DNA of 62,000 nucleotides from Glandiceps talaboti (Eukaryota; Hemichordata; Enteropneusta; Spengelidae). Below the pieces are notes generated by a model. It ran no database searches. It saw nothing but the letters and a program-made list of their open reading frames with translations, and was not told where the DNA came from. Every line of letters starts with the position of its first letter. Within the stretch, counting starts at the first letter, position 1. Shown here piece after piece: positions 39,969 through 53,524 of the stretch. Location of the stretch: the NCBI RefSeq assembly GCF_964340395.1, contig NC_135553.1, positions 23,889,449-23,951,448 of the forward strand, given 5' to 3'. The position numbers and the translations under genes are program-made.

Positions 39969-42361
39969 TTAAAATGCCGTGAAAGGAAATGTTTCATTTG
40001 AAATGGTGCAGACTTACAAGCAAAGAATGAAGACCAGCAAACTCAAATATTAGTTTTATTAACTAATTCTTACTGGTGTTGGAGTACATGTACATGTACA
40101 GTGCTTTTAATGGCTGGGAAATATGTCATGAAAAGAAATGAATTCTGACAAAGCTGACAATAAATGCATAATACTAAAGTATGCCACAGTTTATTTCTGA
40201 GGATAATCAGCAAATTCAAGTGACCATTTTTCTTTTCCTGACCAATAGTTTAAGGTATTTGGAAAAATCCTCACCAAAGAGATGTTCTACTGCCATTATA
40301 CATTAATTTATGTAGAACTGTAAGAAGTATCAACAGATTGTGTGTTTATACTCCCAGTGGGGAAGTATTTATGTCACTTTCAGAGGAATTGTAATTAATA
40401 ATTTATGTCAAATGAACAAAATAATGTGATACTAAAGATCTATTGTCAGTTTTGTACAGCTTGGCATTCTAGAAATGTTCAGCTATATTTTAGTGATATT
40501 TTAAACAAGTGTACTGTATGTATTGTTGTTGTTGTACACATGACACAATGCAGTGCTTAAAGGCCTAGTCCATATTAGGATTACAAATTTAGGAGTGAAA
40601 AATGATTGTCTGGCTGAGCTATAGAAAAAGTTAGTCCAGAACAAAAAAAATGATCCTATGTAATCCAGATAGCTCCATTGATAAGATAACATGAATGTGA
40701 AAACCTGGGATTGAATTCCTGGCAATCCTCTTTCTCCCAACTTGTACTTAGTTGTTTACAAACAGATATCCCCTTGGGAGAAAGAGGAATACTGTACAAA
40801 TGTTTTGTCATTGAAATGTTCATCAGGCTGGTAAATCATGGGAAACAAAATGGTGAGTTTCATGACTTGTAAGTTATGGTTTGGTCAACAGGTTTAATCA
40901 ACAAACTTGTCAGACTGTTACATCGCTTGTAGTTTGATAAAGTCTGTTGACCAAAATAGGTGAAACATTTACTTACAGTTAATATGAATCATGGCCTTTT
41001 CATTAGAATTTCATTAATACGTATGTTTTTATGTTTAGGGTTATTTATTTCACTTTTTTTTCAAGCATACGTAATATTTTTTTTTGCAAGGTGTTAGTGT
41101 TGTTGCTTCTGTTCATATGAAATCAACCTCGAAACAAAACAAGGAAATTCTGCAATTGATATTGCTTCATTTTAAATGTATTTTCTAGACTCCTGTATTG
41201 TACATTGATTTCTGAACTCCTAAAAACTATTTGCATTTTTATACCTCAGTTTTAGAAGAAAGTAAGTTTTCCACATTGTCAGGGTTCATATTCTAGGTGA
41301 TAATAAATGTACGAACAGAGTATCATTAAACTTGCATGCATACCTCAGTCTGCTTGCATGTATGAATGTGAGTATTTTCAATTTATCTGGTGCAGTTTGT
41401 AAATATAAATAACAAGTTTCCAAAATTTCTGCAAAGAAATGGGTCTGTCATGATTATCTTCAGAATGTTTTGATTGAACTGTGGTGTACATTCAAAGGGC
41501 TTTTAGTTTGTGATGTTAAATTTTTTTCTGTAGACCTTCAAAATACTGGTCTAATGCATAATGAATAAACATAACAATGGGATTTATGATAAAAGAGTTC
41601 TAACTTTGTGGAAGTTCTTTCTTTTTCCCCCTATATTTCCCATATGTGCATGAAATAACAACCATAGTTTCTGGCAACAGTGATAATGGTATCTTTAGTA
41701 CGATGAATTCAAAAATGTACATTAATCAATAGGGTATATTTTAACTAGCCGACTAACCATCTGAATGGGTGTTTACATGTAATAATTTGTATTAATCAAT
41801 GTATTTGTAATAATTTCCACGGCGTGAAAAATATCTGAATAAAATCATTAATTATATAATAACATGTGATAGCAAGTGCAATATCACGATTTATTGCCCA
41901 TCTGGGGGATGGTGTAGTCAATATTACAGTGATGACCACTACCCCGAAGGTATGCAATAGATCATAATATCAAGTTGCCCGTGCCAATCATGTGTTATTT
42001 ATTTTATTACATCAAAACAAAAACTGTCTAAAGATGGGTTGTCAACGAGTTGTGTTACCACAGATAAAAAATATTACCTTCATTTCTGACGTTAACGTTG
42101 ATGCAATCAAGTAGCTGAAAATGATTTTGAAAGGATAAAGGTCGTGGAGGGCTCCCTACTGTCGCCGATGGAAGTAGTTCTGTGACGAAGTCTTGCCACG
42201 GCACCCTCTGGAGAGGCAAATACCCGGATGTTGTAAAGACTCGACCTCAGCCAGTGCAGTGAACGGTCCTAAAATCGACAAAAATTTGGATATACTTTTG
42301 AGCGTATCTTTTTAAGTTGCGTCTATAGCGTAGAGTGCCTGCCAATATTCGAAAATACAAT

Positions 42362-42735
42362 ACTGCAATGACTATATGCAATACTGCAATGACTATATGC
42401 AATACTGCAATGACTATATGCGATATGACTACATGAGGTGACTACATGCGATATGACTACATGCGATGTGACTACATGAGATGACTACATGCGATATGAC
42501 TACACGAGGTGACTACATGCGATGTGACTACATGAGATGACTACATGCGATATGACTACATGAGATGACTATATGCGATATGACTACATGCGATATGACT
42601 ACATGCGATGTGACTACATGAGATGACTACATGCGATATGACTACATGAGATGACTACATGCGATATGACTACATGAGATGACTACATGCAACATGACTA
42701 CATGAGATGACTATATGCAATACTGCGATGATGAC
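42362..42735. repeat. Short-period minisatellite, ATGACTACATGCGAT family
   Basis: About 370 bp built from three variants of a 13-20 bp unit: TGCAATACTGCAATGACTA, ATGCGATATGACTAC and ATGAGATGACTAC. Order is irregular, with blocks of two units repeated. No frame persists. Confidence 0.95.
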
Positions 42736-43882
42736 ATGATATGCGGCGATTTTGTAATGACGTTATGCCATTCGTAGATTATTCAATATGCATAAGGGGT
42801 AGACCATTCGATATCCTGGGGGGCTTGGAAGATTGGTGGAGAGTCATTATTATCAAGAATCGAAATCGAATGTTCGTTATTTTCATGATGCGCCTCTGGC
42901 GGCACTGTACTCATGGTACTAATATTTAAATATTCTATTTCAGGTACCGAGAATTGACGGATTGTATCAATGCAAGACAAGAACGACAGGTAAAATTGTT
43001 TGTCCTTTAAATACGGCTAATATCATAACTAAGCAAAGCCCATAAGCTCGCGCAGGGTAGATTCATTTGTGACCGGCTGCCTGGGCCAGGGTTGATACAC
43101 TTGATTTGGGTCATTTTCCAGGGGTATTGACCATCAAAATTTATTTTATTAATGACAACTAATTCTCTGACATGGACGAGAAGTAAAGCAAGTCAACACT
43201 CTATGCAGTTGTTGGTTTCAAAAACCATCATAGCCATTAGATTAATATTGTTCATTTTCAATCAGCCAACTTATCATAGACCCTCCACCAATGTACGTTG
43301 GTCTTTGGACAATTCAACTCGATGATTTAGGAATGTTACTGTACCAACAAACATAGGAAAGTAGATATTCTTTTTAAAACATGTAAAAAAAAACAATTAT
43401 CGACAATATAAATATCAAAACCACACTTCCACAACCCGGAAATTAAACTGCGCTATGTCATCAGTGGTCCGTATCGCGTACCGCCGTGCATCAAACTTCC
43501 AAATAGTGTAATAATTTCTCCTTGAGGTACAGCGATGCCTAGATACTCGTTACAATGTTACGATAATCAGTAAATAGAGCGAGTAAATAGTAAATAGTAT
43601 ATACGATGCGCATGCGTACTAGTCATTGAGCCGCTGCGCGAGCTAATAAATGGTATGATCCGCTATTGATATTGAAAAGATTAACAGCAAGCAATAGATG
43701 TAAAAATTACACAATTAATTACTAATGATATCAGTCGTCACTATCTGCCACCGTTTGTTTACGAACAAGATGTCACAATTGTGTCAGCCCAGCTGGTACG
43801 TACCGAGTGTCGACATGTTGTTTGTTGATGTCATCAGTTTCCAGTAATATCACAGGGGACCCAGGAACCATGTGACAAACAC

Positions 43883-44714
43883 AAATAAATAAACTATCAA
43901 ATAAATGACAAATGAACAAGCAAACGAACGACAAGTATGGGGACAAATAAACTAATTAAATAAACCAGCAAATAAAACAGATACTCGTGGGGTATACTAA
44001 ATATGTTTTTTTTTTTGTACCCATCACTATAAAAACACTTTTATAGTGATGGGTACAAAAAACATATCTATACAAGAAATGTTGGTGGCCAATATCGTCG
44101 CGGCCTGTTTTACGGCAACGTTCTTAACGAGCCTCCCACTGGTTTTATTACGAAGTGTACTAGAAATAAACTATCATAAACTATCAAATAAATGACAAAT
44201 GAACAAGCAAACGAACGACAAGTATGGGGACAAATAAAATAATTAAATAAACCAGCAAATAAACAGATACTCGTGGGGTATACTAGATATGTTTTTTTTG
44301 TACCCATCACTATAAAAAAAAAACACTTTTAATAAATGTCTGGGTTGAATTTTGAAGTACAACTTACACTCGTTGCCGGGGAAACCGTGTTGCATAGGCA
44401 ATAAAGTTGGTTTAGGTACAACAGAAATCCGACTATAATTGTTAAAAAACCCTACAAATCATCATGGAATGAAAAGAATAATTAATGTCATCGGCTAAAA
44501 GTTGTTGCATGACTGACGGTCGGTACACTTTTGTCGCAATGGATAAAAAACAAACATGAATTTAGTTGCGATAGACTTCCAGGTAACTTTTAAAACAACA
44601 CAAATCATCATAGAATAAAAATTTAAACAAGAAATGTTGGTGGCCAATATCGTTTTACGGCAACGTTCTTAACGAGCCTCCCACTGGTTTTATTACGAAG
44701 TGTACTAGAAATAA
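43883..44714. repeat. Two interleaved duplicated blocks and a hairpin
   Basis: Block R (TCAAATAAATGACAAATGAA, GACAAGTATGGGGACAAATA, ACTCGTGGGGTATACT) occurs at about 43888-44005 and 44178-44290. Block S (AAGAAATGTTGGTGGCCAAT, GGCAACGTTCTTAACGAGCC, CCACTGGTTTTATTACGAAG) occurs at about 44073-44168 and 44628-44713. Between R and S a hairpin has arms GTACCCATCACTATAAAA and TTTTATAGTGATGGGTAC (44018-44057). Only one arm is kept after the second R. Confidence 0.85.
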
Positions 44715-46608
44715 TAATAACTCTGGTTTGCGAGAATGGTGGCCAAAAAAGGTGATGTTTTAACTCTGGCCACTATATCTATATTGGGACGAGGTTTTAA
44801 TGAGGCGGAAGTTTTCTTCTCCAGGCATCTTTTGATTCTAATAGATAAACTTTGATGTAAACTAATTCTAATCCACAAACTCATTTAAAATGGTATGCAA
44901 AATTAAAATCCAAGAATACACCAAACTACTGTCACTTGAGGGCGCGCTACCCGTCCTCCAAAATTAGCGCGAGAACCCCGAATTATTTTTGTCATATTTT
45001 GATTTTGAAAGTCTTTGATTACACCTGTACAAATTTTGAAGAACCTATAGTTTCGTTAAATAATGAATAGCGAGCCTCCTTAAGTTTGGTTATAGTTTTG
45101 AAATTGAGTATTATTGCAATATTTGCTGTGGACGTGTCGACCCTGCAGTAAAGGCTACATGGAATGTTTTACGTCTAGAGATGCATTCTATAGATTTTAC
45201 TCTGGTAATTGATATACATAAAGGATAAAATTACTGTATCATAACTGGTTAGCTGAAATCACGTGATATGGTTCAGTCGAGGTCACATTCGGGGAGTGAC
45301 ATTGACTAGTACATTTGTGTGTGTCCAGTGTTTGCAGTGAGGTACACAAACGAAAAATAAGGTATGTTTTACGAGTGGTTTTGACACTATTTTCCATCTT
45401 TACTTTTTGTGGAAGGCTTGGCTTTTGAGCCAGACCTTAGAAGTTTGCTCAGCGTACGATGACCGTGACAAGCCTACCAGTACATAACAACATTCATTTC
45501 GTCAACGTAGTTACATACGGTCTTTACATATGTAATGAAGCCCCCATAAAGCCCTACCCGTATACCCTACCGTGGTGTATTGAGTATCGTCTCTGACTGT
45601 TTGTGTAAGAAATCTGACCATGATGAAGAGAATGGCTAAACATGTCTTAAAGTGCGAGTTTTTTTGACGTGGGAACGTGATATGGTAACTGTACTATAAT
45701 GTGTCATCCACTATGTACCCGTGTTTGGCATGATGCAGTAATTTTCCAGATACAACAATGGCAACAAAAATGCAACATTTCTAAGTCTACACATTGATTA
45801 CAACATGACAGGACGTACATTATCATATGCATCAAATTGAAAGCAATCAGACTACGCATTTTTTTTTTACTGTTTTTACAAAAAAAACCTATCGTACTGG
45901 AGATATCTTACGAAGTGTACCTGCCTTCTTTATCAGTTAAAACGCCATTTTCGATCGCGGCAACAGACATGGGGAACTCCGGTAAATTGATCGGGAAACC
46001 CAATAACATTTACCGGCTATACCAGCCTTTAAAAAACAGTGTATGTTTCGTCTTTTTCTTCGGAAGCTCATTGCCGCCTTCTAAATATCGCCACATACTT
46101 TATAAATTCAACGTGGAACTGTCTCAAACACGTTAAAAGTTTCATACACTTCGAGCAGTAAACTTTACAACAATGATTAAATGAGTACGATATCATGGCG
46201 GAAAAAGACGTATGCGCTGAATGCGTAAAATGAGTCTGAATGTCTAAGACGCAGATGATTAGACGCTGCATGCTACGTCATGTAGACATGATATCAACAT
46301 TGGCAACAACACGTAGCGAGCTAGCTCTGTGCCGCTTGACTTGAACGAGATGTCGAGAGTAAAATAGGTAACACAAGATCAGATTCATGTAGGTGAAATT
46401 GGATATATCTTTGAATAAATGTTATTATTTACTCCAAATTTCAATCGGTCATAAGGACCGATACGTTGTTGTAATTCTGAAAAACCGTCGGTCCGAACGG
46501 AAATCTGTTGGTCTCGGGCCGAAGGACCGGCGTTAATTTCGCACGCTGCTTGTATCCTTTGTATATGACGTAGCGTACATGTCCAATAAACACATTTGAC
46601 ATGAACTC

Positions 46609-46672
46609 CTGTGCTTACTGTATTCATGATTTTTCCTCCACAGAAAAAAATCATAGTAAAGTGCAGATAACA
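46609..46672 (+). pseudogene. Duplicated leader of the WxxW gene, start codon lost
   Basis: TCCACAGAAAAAAATCATAG then TAAAGTGCAGATAACAGTG matches 47861-47925, the sequence just before the WxxW start codon. Where the gene has CAGTATG, this copy has CAGTGTC. A remnant of an earlier copy is likely. Confidence 0.5.
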
Positions 46673-47511
46673 GTGTCGAATGACAAACTAACTGACAGCA
46701 CTCCCTGCTGTGACTTTTCTCGGAGATAAAGATTTGTACCAGACGAAATATATCACGTTTTTTTCATAACAACTTTACTACGTATTGACAAAATACGTAT
46801 CATTATGTCAACTTTAGCAGCTATTTATACTGCTGAGATACTATTTACTTCAGAAAACAGAGAAGTTGTGAGGAATGTTTAAATAAAGTACACAAAAATT
46901 ATACTCTGCGACCTCTAGCAACAACACCCATGCACCCATCGGATTCAACTTTGACTTTCCGAAAAGGCCAACGATATTTTACTCGTCATAAACATTTGAC
47001 ACCAGAATTAATCATTGACGACGATAAATAAACAAACAAATAATAAATACCTCGTTGTACAAGACGAAATAATAAGTAAGTGATTAGCTGGCTATAGTAA
47101 CTAACAACGAAGACTCTGGTATTTCCGATAAATATAAAGTTTGTACAAAATCTCAAACCGTGCTCGAATCACTCTCACATCTTACATCTCATGTACCGAC
47201 TCTACTTATGTACCGGGATCACTACTTGAACTTTAGGGAATTAGCTCAGACTACACACAGTTTATGTTCAAGCCGAAAGTCTACACTAGAACCATGGCAA
47301 GCATTTAGCATATGCCTCGTTCATTGGCTTTCCCCTAAGTGAAGTGCCTGCCTGCTAGTTCCAAGTGTAATCTTTATTGTCCTTAAAGTCTAAATTTACA
47401 TAACGTATGTGTATGGCCAAATAATTAATGCACACCATATTAAAGTCTTCAAGGGGTGTTACCATGCCCTCAAGACTATTCTCAAAACATTGCTAATTGA
47501 CCACTATGAAT

Positions 47512-47615
47512 CCTAGTCTATCTGCTAGATCTCGGATGTTCTTCCGATACAATACGACACACTTTCGTTCGCTTATCGTATCGGAAGAAAGCCCGAACGT
47601 CTGGCAGCAAGACTA
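47512..47615. mobile_element. Hairpin element with CTAG-type ends, copy 2
   Basis: CCTAGTCTATCTGCTAGATC and TTCTTCCGATAC are mirrored by GTATCGGAAGAA and GTCTGGCAGCAAGACTA. It is the inverse orientation of 22064-22213. Confidence 0.65.
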
Positions 47616-47923
47616 TATGAATCCTAGCTATGTATGAAATGCAGACAGTCGTCTCATGTACACGAGTACGCTTGGAATCTTGTGGCCTGAATCCGAGTCT
47701 GTTGACCTTTCAGTCAAAGTGGGACATGCGATGTAGTTAAAATATTGAATTTACTAATATGTCATCTGTGACACTTGTTCAGTCACAAACAGCATGAGCC
47801 CTCATATACATCTACGTACAAAGATTTTTATTTTTACCCACCGTCTATACAGTCATGCGGGTTACTGTACTCATGAGTTTTCCTCTACAGAAAAAACCAT
47901 CATAGTAAAGTGCAGATAACAGT

Positions 47924-50132
47924 ATGGCTGGTTCCACAACAACAACAACACTACTGCTGTCAGTTTGTTTGGCCATGATGCTATATCAAGGTGTAAACAG
48001 TCAGGTAAGTAAAACAGTGTAATAAAGCGAAAATAACAAGAAGTAACAAAACAGACAGACAGACAGACTCACAGACACAGACACACACACGCACACACAC
48101 ACACAAACAAACAAACAAACACACACACACACACACACATACATACATACATACATACATACATACACAACAATAATCAAAGAGGGAATACGGTAGACAT
48201 TTACATGTAATATGTGATGTCGTGCTCGCTTAAGTCATTCACTTACATATACTGTTTGATTTGACATAAAGCCCTATATTAAAAAGGTATAGAATTAGCG
48301 TTTTTTGTGATTTTTTGTTTTAGCTCTGGGCTGCAGTAATTTGAATTTTTGTATTGTAAGAAATTCATCTATTAAGATATTTTTTGATCGCTTACGTTCT
48401 ACATTCCATTTAATACTCTATATGTATGTGTAATATCAGATTTGATTCAAAATTGATTAAAAAATTACTTGAAACAGTGGATAGTGGTATTCACACAGTA
48501 ATCATGGGTACACAGTTCAGTCAAGCACATTCTCGAAAGAGCCTGGGGACTACTACAATAGCCTCTGTCCGTTCATGAGTCCATGCGTCCGTAATACGTA
48601 ATTTCTCAGAGATATAATATCCTATTTCTTTCAAACCCTGCACAAAGGTGACATGTCATGTGCTACATATAGACGTCACTTTGCTTTGCGAGATACGCAA
48701 ATTTAACTGAATGGCGGCCATATTTGTAGTTAAAAATCTATATTTAAAGTGTAACTATAAAACATAATGTATAGAGACTCCATTGAAATGTTATCAAGCT
48801 CTCTTTTTAGGCATTGACCTTTGACCTTCACGGTCAATTATCAACATTCAGTTACTGCATATAGGTGATTGATATCCCAGATTAATAATGGAATCGTTCA
48901 TTTATGTTTTCAAAATCAAACACTGGTGGCGCTCTCACCAACGAACACAGAGCGGTAGCTATTGGTTAATTTTCAGTTGCTGATATGCTATAAATATGCT
49001 AATGATATGCAAAATATTATGTAAACAAGGCCGCCCCTTTATTTTCAAAACTGGAGAACACTTGTATCATTAATTTAGGCATATTCAGTTCAGTTCAGTT
49101 CAGTTAATTGAAATTCCTGAAATATGTATATTAATTATGTTAATTAGGGTGAATATTAGTTAGTGACCAGGACTATGGTCAAGCTTGGTAGAACCTTGAA
49201 ACAAAAACTTAAATACAAACATACCCATTCCACTGTTGCAGGAGGAAGAGTCACAATTATGGGAAGTAGTTGAGTCTAGAAGTAATATGAGGCACAGTTG
49301 GTCAGATTTGACGAACTGACAGAAATGAAGGCAAAAATATAAATCCCAAAACCAAAGTAATAGCCAGAAGGCTGCTACACAAATACAATAGCCAGACGGC
49401 TATAGCATATTACAAATTGACATAAGGCAACAAATACACAAACAAAAAAAACATTCTGCTAAAACTAAATAAACAGAAACTCCCAGAAAGCTGCTGTAAA
49501 GGAAAGAAACGGCCAAAGAAAGTGTGATGTCAAGTAACCCCAATTAGTAATTAAAGTATACCATGTAATTTGTATAAGGAAAGTTGTCATGTCAAAAATC
49601 CCACAACAGAATAAATTGTAGCTGCCTTTCATTTTGTCACATTCCAATATTATATTGTTGCCATACTTTGTATATGAAGGGCTGTATCTTCTATGAAGGT
49701 TTGTTGTCTTTCTAGGTTTGTGGGTGGACAGAATGGATGGACAGTGAAAATGGTGGAACTGTTGACCCAGCTGGACAAGGAGAATTTGAAATCATTCAAG
49801 TATTACGAAACAGCTACAATATTTGTCAGGAGAACATAACTGATATTGAATGTAGAGAAGTCAACTCACCAAACAGACCTTATAATGAAACCGGACAGAT
49901 TGAAGTGACGTGTACAACAGATTCAGGATTGATGTGTTTCCATGACAAGCAAGAACCAGCTGGCACCAAATGTCTGAATTATGAAATTCGTGTCTTTTGT
50001 TCATGTTACACAGCCGGTACAACTGTACCACCCGGGGAAATAACTCCAAGCCTTGGTACCCGATCTGTAATACATTCTGCAATTTTCATTATGAGTGTGG
50101 TGACTTGTTTACTGAAGATTTGTATTTCCTAA
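47924..50132 (+). CDS. Small secreted or GPI-anchored WxxW-domain protein
   Basis: Exon 1 (47924-48004) encodes a 27-residue start that reads as a signal peptide: MAGSTTTTTLLLSVCLAMML then YQGVNSQ. Exon 2 (49716-50132) follows a TTTCTAG acceptor and runs to TAA, giving 165 residues. Exon 2 starts VCGWTEWMD, then GEFEIIQVLRNSYNICQ, ITDIECRE, VTCTTDSGLMCFHDKQ and CLNYEIRVFCSC. This is the WxxW domain known from gel-forming mucins and cartilage intermediate layer protein (Mucin2_WxxW family), with its paired Trp and conserved Cys. After a Thr/Pro linker the C-terminus is hydrophobic (SVIHSAIFIMSVVTCLLKIC) and ends there, as in a GPI-attachment signal or a short membrane anchor. AATAAA at 50163-50168 is 30 bp past the stop. 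The leader before the ATG follows CCTCTACAG, so an upstream non-coding exon is likely. Function unknown. Confidence 0.85.
48050..48168. repeat. Compound microsatellite in the WxxW intron
   Basis: CAGA, CACA, CAAA and CATA blocks in succession over about 118 bp. Confidence 0.95.
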
Positions 50133-50162
50133 GAAATCACCACCATTTAATGCAGTTACATT

Positions 50163-50168
50163 AATAAA
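50163..50168 (+). terminator. Polyadenylation signal of the WxxW gene
   Basis: AATAAA 30 bp after the stop codon. Confidence 0.55.
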
Positions 50169-50900
50169 AAGAAAAAAAACATTGTTTTTACCTCCCGTGA
50201 GAAAGAACACATATCCTCTAAAGCCTGTTGGTGTAGTTTTTAATTTTAATTGGTAATTTGCATACTTAATGATTATTTGGTAATTAGGCTATATCTTAAG
50301 AATGTACACTTCAAATTTCTTTTAACTTGGTACATCCATCAACCATAACAAATCACACAAGTTAGATATAGTTGCTTATATAGTTTTTCATTGTGATGCG
50401 TAATTTCCATAAGTAATCATTTCGAGAATTGGGCAATATATCTTTAGAATGCAAACTTTAAATGTGCGATAATTTAGTACATGCATTTATGGTAAAGACG
50501 TGCATGTGTCATTTGCATAATTAATGATGATAATCAGGCAATATGTTAACTATGCAAGCTAAAACCTCATACAGTTTCGTATTATTAATTTTCCAATTAA
50601 GTGGTACATCATGTAAAATAGCGCTAGTTCGGACTTTTGCATTCCAACAATGTGTGTAGGCCCAAAAAATCTACGGGTTTGCACTTACGGGAGACATTCA
50701 GTTTAAATCTTGTTGCTATTGAGAAAAGTTTATGAAATTGTGTAAAAATCACATATCTTCACCCACAAAGGTTAATCGTAAAATCAATTTTTGTCTGCTT
50801 TTTTATTTTGAAAAAAAACAACCCATTGTAATAAAGTTCAAAATGTATCGTTCATAATGCGTAGTTTTTGTTACCTGTTATTATATTATTCTGAGTGAAA

Positions 50901-50939
<39 letters not shown>

Positions 50940-51311
50940 CACATACATACACACACATGTACACACACACATACACATAATATATAATATACATGTACAT
51001 ACACACACGCACGCACACACACACACACACACACTATGTTGACGCCTTACAACCTATGCAATACGGGCGGGAATAGTTTTAATGTTATTTCATCTCTTCT
51101 TAATCTTATTCTTAAAACATCATTAACGTCGAATATATATCCTTTCTTTGTCAATAAAGATTGAGAAAAGATTTACTAATGATTGTGATTTTCGACCAAT
51201 GTCTAGTCTTTGCCTTTTGTTATTTCTTCATAACGTGAATGTTATTTTTTTTAAATGTAAATCTTTCATGACGAATGTTTCCATGGTTACACAAGTCCAC
51301 TGAATCCTTAG

Positions 51312-51600
51312 GCCTAACAAAAACAATTGTGAGTGTCTAATTCAGGTAATTTTGTTTTCCATATGGTCGCCTCGTTATTGGTTTTCCTCATTAGATGTAC
51401 AGCCATTACAGATTGGAAGAACAGTTTTCTATTGTCTTTTTAAAGTTGATGTCAGTTTCCGCATCCACTATTTCTTGCGAGAATTCCGCGAATTTATTTA
51501 TTTTTTCTCAAATACGTAAAAAAGAGTTTAGGATCGGCAGTGAAAAACTAGGTGGGGTCAGGTAACCGGAGCCAAACCATTTTTTTTTTTTTTTTTGGGG
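51312..51600. mobile_element. Decayed relative of the 16.8-kb Harbinger-like element
   Basis: Starts TTAGGCCTAACAAAAACAAT, then GATTGGAAGAACAGTTTTCT and TAGGTGGGGTCAGGTAACCG match the body of 16804-17225. The right end has dissolved into poly-T and poly-G. Confidence 0.65.
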
Positions 51601-51908
51601 GGGGGGGGGCGCTTAGTATGGGAGAAATGTTGAATGTATTGACCACATTGACTTGTTAATTGTAAGTCAGAGATAGCCTACACACCTTTGGAATCATTTT
51701 TATCTTTTATCACAAATTCATATGAGTGATCTTTGAAGCAGGAAGTAATGATTGTGATTATTGACCGTTGTAATTAAATTATACAATGACAACTTGGTAA
51801 TTATATACATTGTCCTTGGCTAGCTAAAGTTGAAAATAGCATAGCAATAGCCCTTCCCAAGAGTTTAATCCTATTGTACGTGTAGGAAAGATACTAAGAA
51901 TTTCAATA

Positions 51909-51911
51909 GAC

Positions 51912-51971
<60 letters not shown>

Positions 51972-51993
51972 CAACAACAACAGCAACAACAAC
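51909..51993. repeat. (CAA)n-(TAA)n-(CAA)n triplet repeat
   Basis: Uninterrupted triplet runs in the order CAA, ATA, ACA. Confidence 0.95.
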
Positions 51994-52790
51994 AGTACAG
52001 CAATTATTACGCGTTATAGTTAGAATAACTTCCTTAATGAAACTTATAGAACTACCAGACGATAGGGAATGAATGGAATTGTTTCTTAATTACTTTTGGT
52101 TCAAATGGGTATATAATTTATTCCTCCTTCTGCCTCGATGAAAAGGTCTTCATCTCCAGAAACTTTACAAGCACTTGAAATAGAAATATCAGCTCTAAAG
52201 TGTTATTGCGCTGCCGAAACGTCACAGAGGACACTTTATTGGCAATATTTTATATCATTCTGGTTCTAACGCAACATTCTCACGTATTTTTAAATGGCGA
52301 TGGTCGCAAACCTTAACCTATGGTACATAAGCTTAAGGTGAACTCACCGGTTCTGACGTCATGGATCTATTTTGAGAGTATTTCGTCGCCATCGCATTTC
52401 AAATTAGGCTTACGTTATCAATTTACCTGTTAAATTGGCGAGAGAATAAAGACCATGAATGATACAGGCTCTGGGTACACTTAAGACTACATTATAAAGG
52501 CTACATTGCAATCTAAATGCCTATATATGGAGATACGATATGTATCTTGAAACCGGCAAAGTTCTGAAGACGTTCGCAATTAATGTAATGTCTAATGAAT
52601 ATCATTCTTAAATTTGCACACCGCCCCCAGATTTCGCTTTCATTTTTTCCTTTCTTTATATCAGCTTAAGGTTACCCGTAGTGATCTTGACAAATTATGC
52701 TATCGTTAAACACTCTCTCTCCTGCAACCTCCTCTGTTTTTCTGTCTCTTGGTCATTCTGTTTGAGTGTGTGTATGTGTATGTGTGTGTG

Positions 52791-52792
<2 letters not shown>

Positions 52793-52870
<78 letters not shown>
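52793..52870. repeat. (CT)n microsatellite
   Basis: About 78 bp of uninterrupted CT. The Arg-Glu frame on the minus strand is an artefact. Confidence 0.98.
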
Positions 52871-52874
<4 letters not shown>

Positions 52875-53524
52875 AAACACATCAAAACGAGACTTAATTA
52901 ATAATTTATCTGTACCAAGTACATTGAGCTGACTGCTTCTGTTTATTTAGCATAAATTGGAATTAATCGAACGGAATGATGTAAAGTCCAAGTCTATAAT
53001 TCAGGTTATAAAAACAAGTTATTGCTTGTTTGAAAAAGAACTTGTAAGAATGTTTTGTGCAGTCGAATCAATAACTATGACAAAATTCTGATTTAAACAC
53101 GTATTCGTATATCTGATTTTATGTTTAACACTAAAAATAAGGCCATGTATAACCACCCAACATAATTTTACATTAGTTATATTTTCTTTATAAAGTAAAA
53201 CATTTGTAGGAATTTCCAACTTTCTTTATTATACTTTTCCTAAAGTGTTAGTAAGGTGAGTACATATTATTTTAATTGAGCTGATATATTCATATCAAAT
53301 CATTGATTGAAGCAAAGCATGTATGAAACGAAATGTTAAAACAATGACACGACTGAATTGTATTCGTTGTGCATGTTTATTTACAGTCACAATTGTTCTT
53401 TTAATGAAAAGAAATATATAAAGATTAATAAACAACTTTATTTTTAATGTTATTGTGTTATTTATTATGAATACAGTTTGTAATGCTGCGTTGTGATTTG
53501 CTCGATGGAAAGAACCGAGCCACA

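Larger units (their letters stand above)
39663..47923. other. Spacer between DCTN5 and the WxxW gene
   Basis: No gene recognised in 8.3 kb. It holds a short-period minisatellite (42362-42735), a cluster of duplicated blocks with a hairpin (43.88-44.71 kb), hairpin elements, and a duplicated leader sequence (46609-46672). On the minus strand, 42113-42290 stays open after an AG acceptor-like site but meets a stop before the next donor. On the plus strand, 42943-42990 is bounded by TTTCAG and GTAAAA. I recognise neither. Small inverted repeats also occur at 40723-40790 (ATCCTCTTTCTCCCAA and TTGGGAGAAAGAGGAAT). Confidence 0.6.
50133..53524. other. Spacer between the two WxxW exon copies
   Basis: No exon seen. 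It contains AT-rich sequence related to other stretches in the window (the 50.2-50.6 kb segment resembles 55.7-55.85 kb), AC/AT compound microsatellite at 50900-51034, a decayed Harbinger-like relative at 51312-51600 followed by poly-T/poly-G, CAA/TAA triplets at 51909-51993 and a long CT tract at 52793-52870. Confidence 0.6.

Noticed and set aside
42113-42290. Minus-strand exon-like open stretch reading LRSSLYNIRVFASPEGAVAR
   Set aside because: Bounded by an AG, but the frame stops before the next GT and no partner exon or family was recognised.
42943-42990. Plus-strand mini-exon between TTTCAG and GTAAAA reading YRELTDCINARQERQ
   Set aside because: Faintly like the lipoxygenase last-exon start, but far too short to support and no flanking exons.
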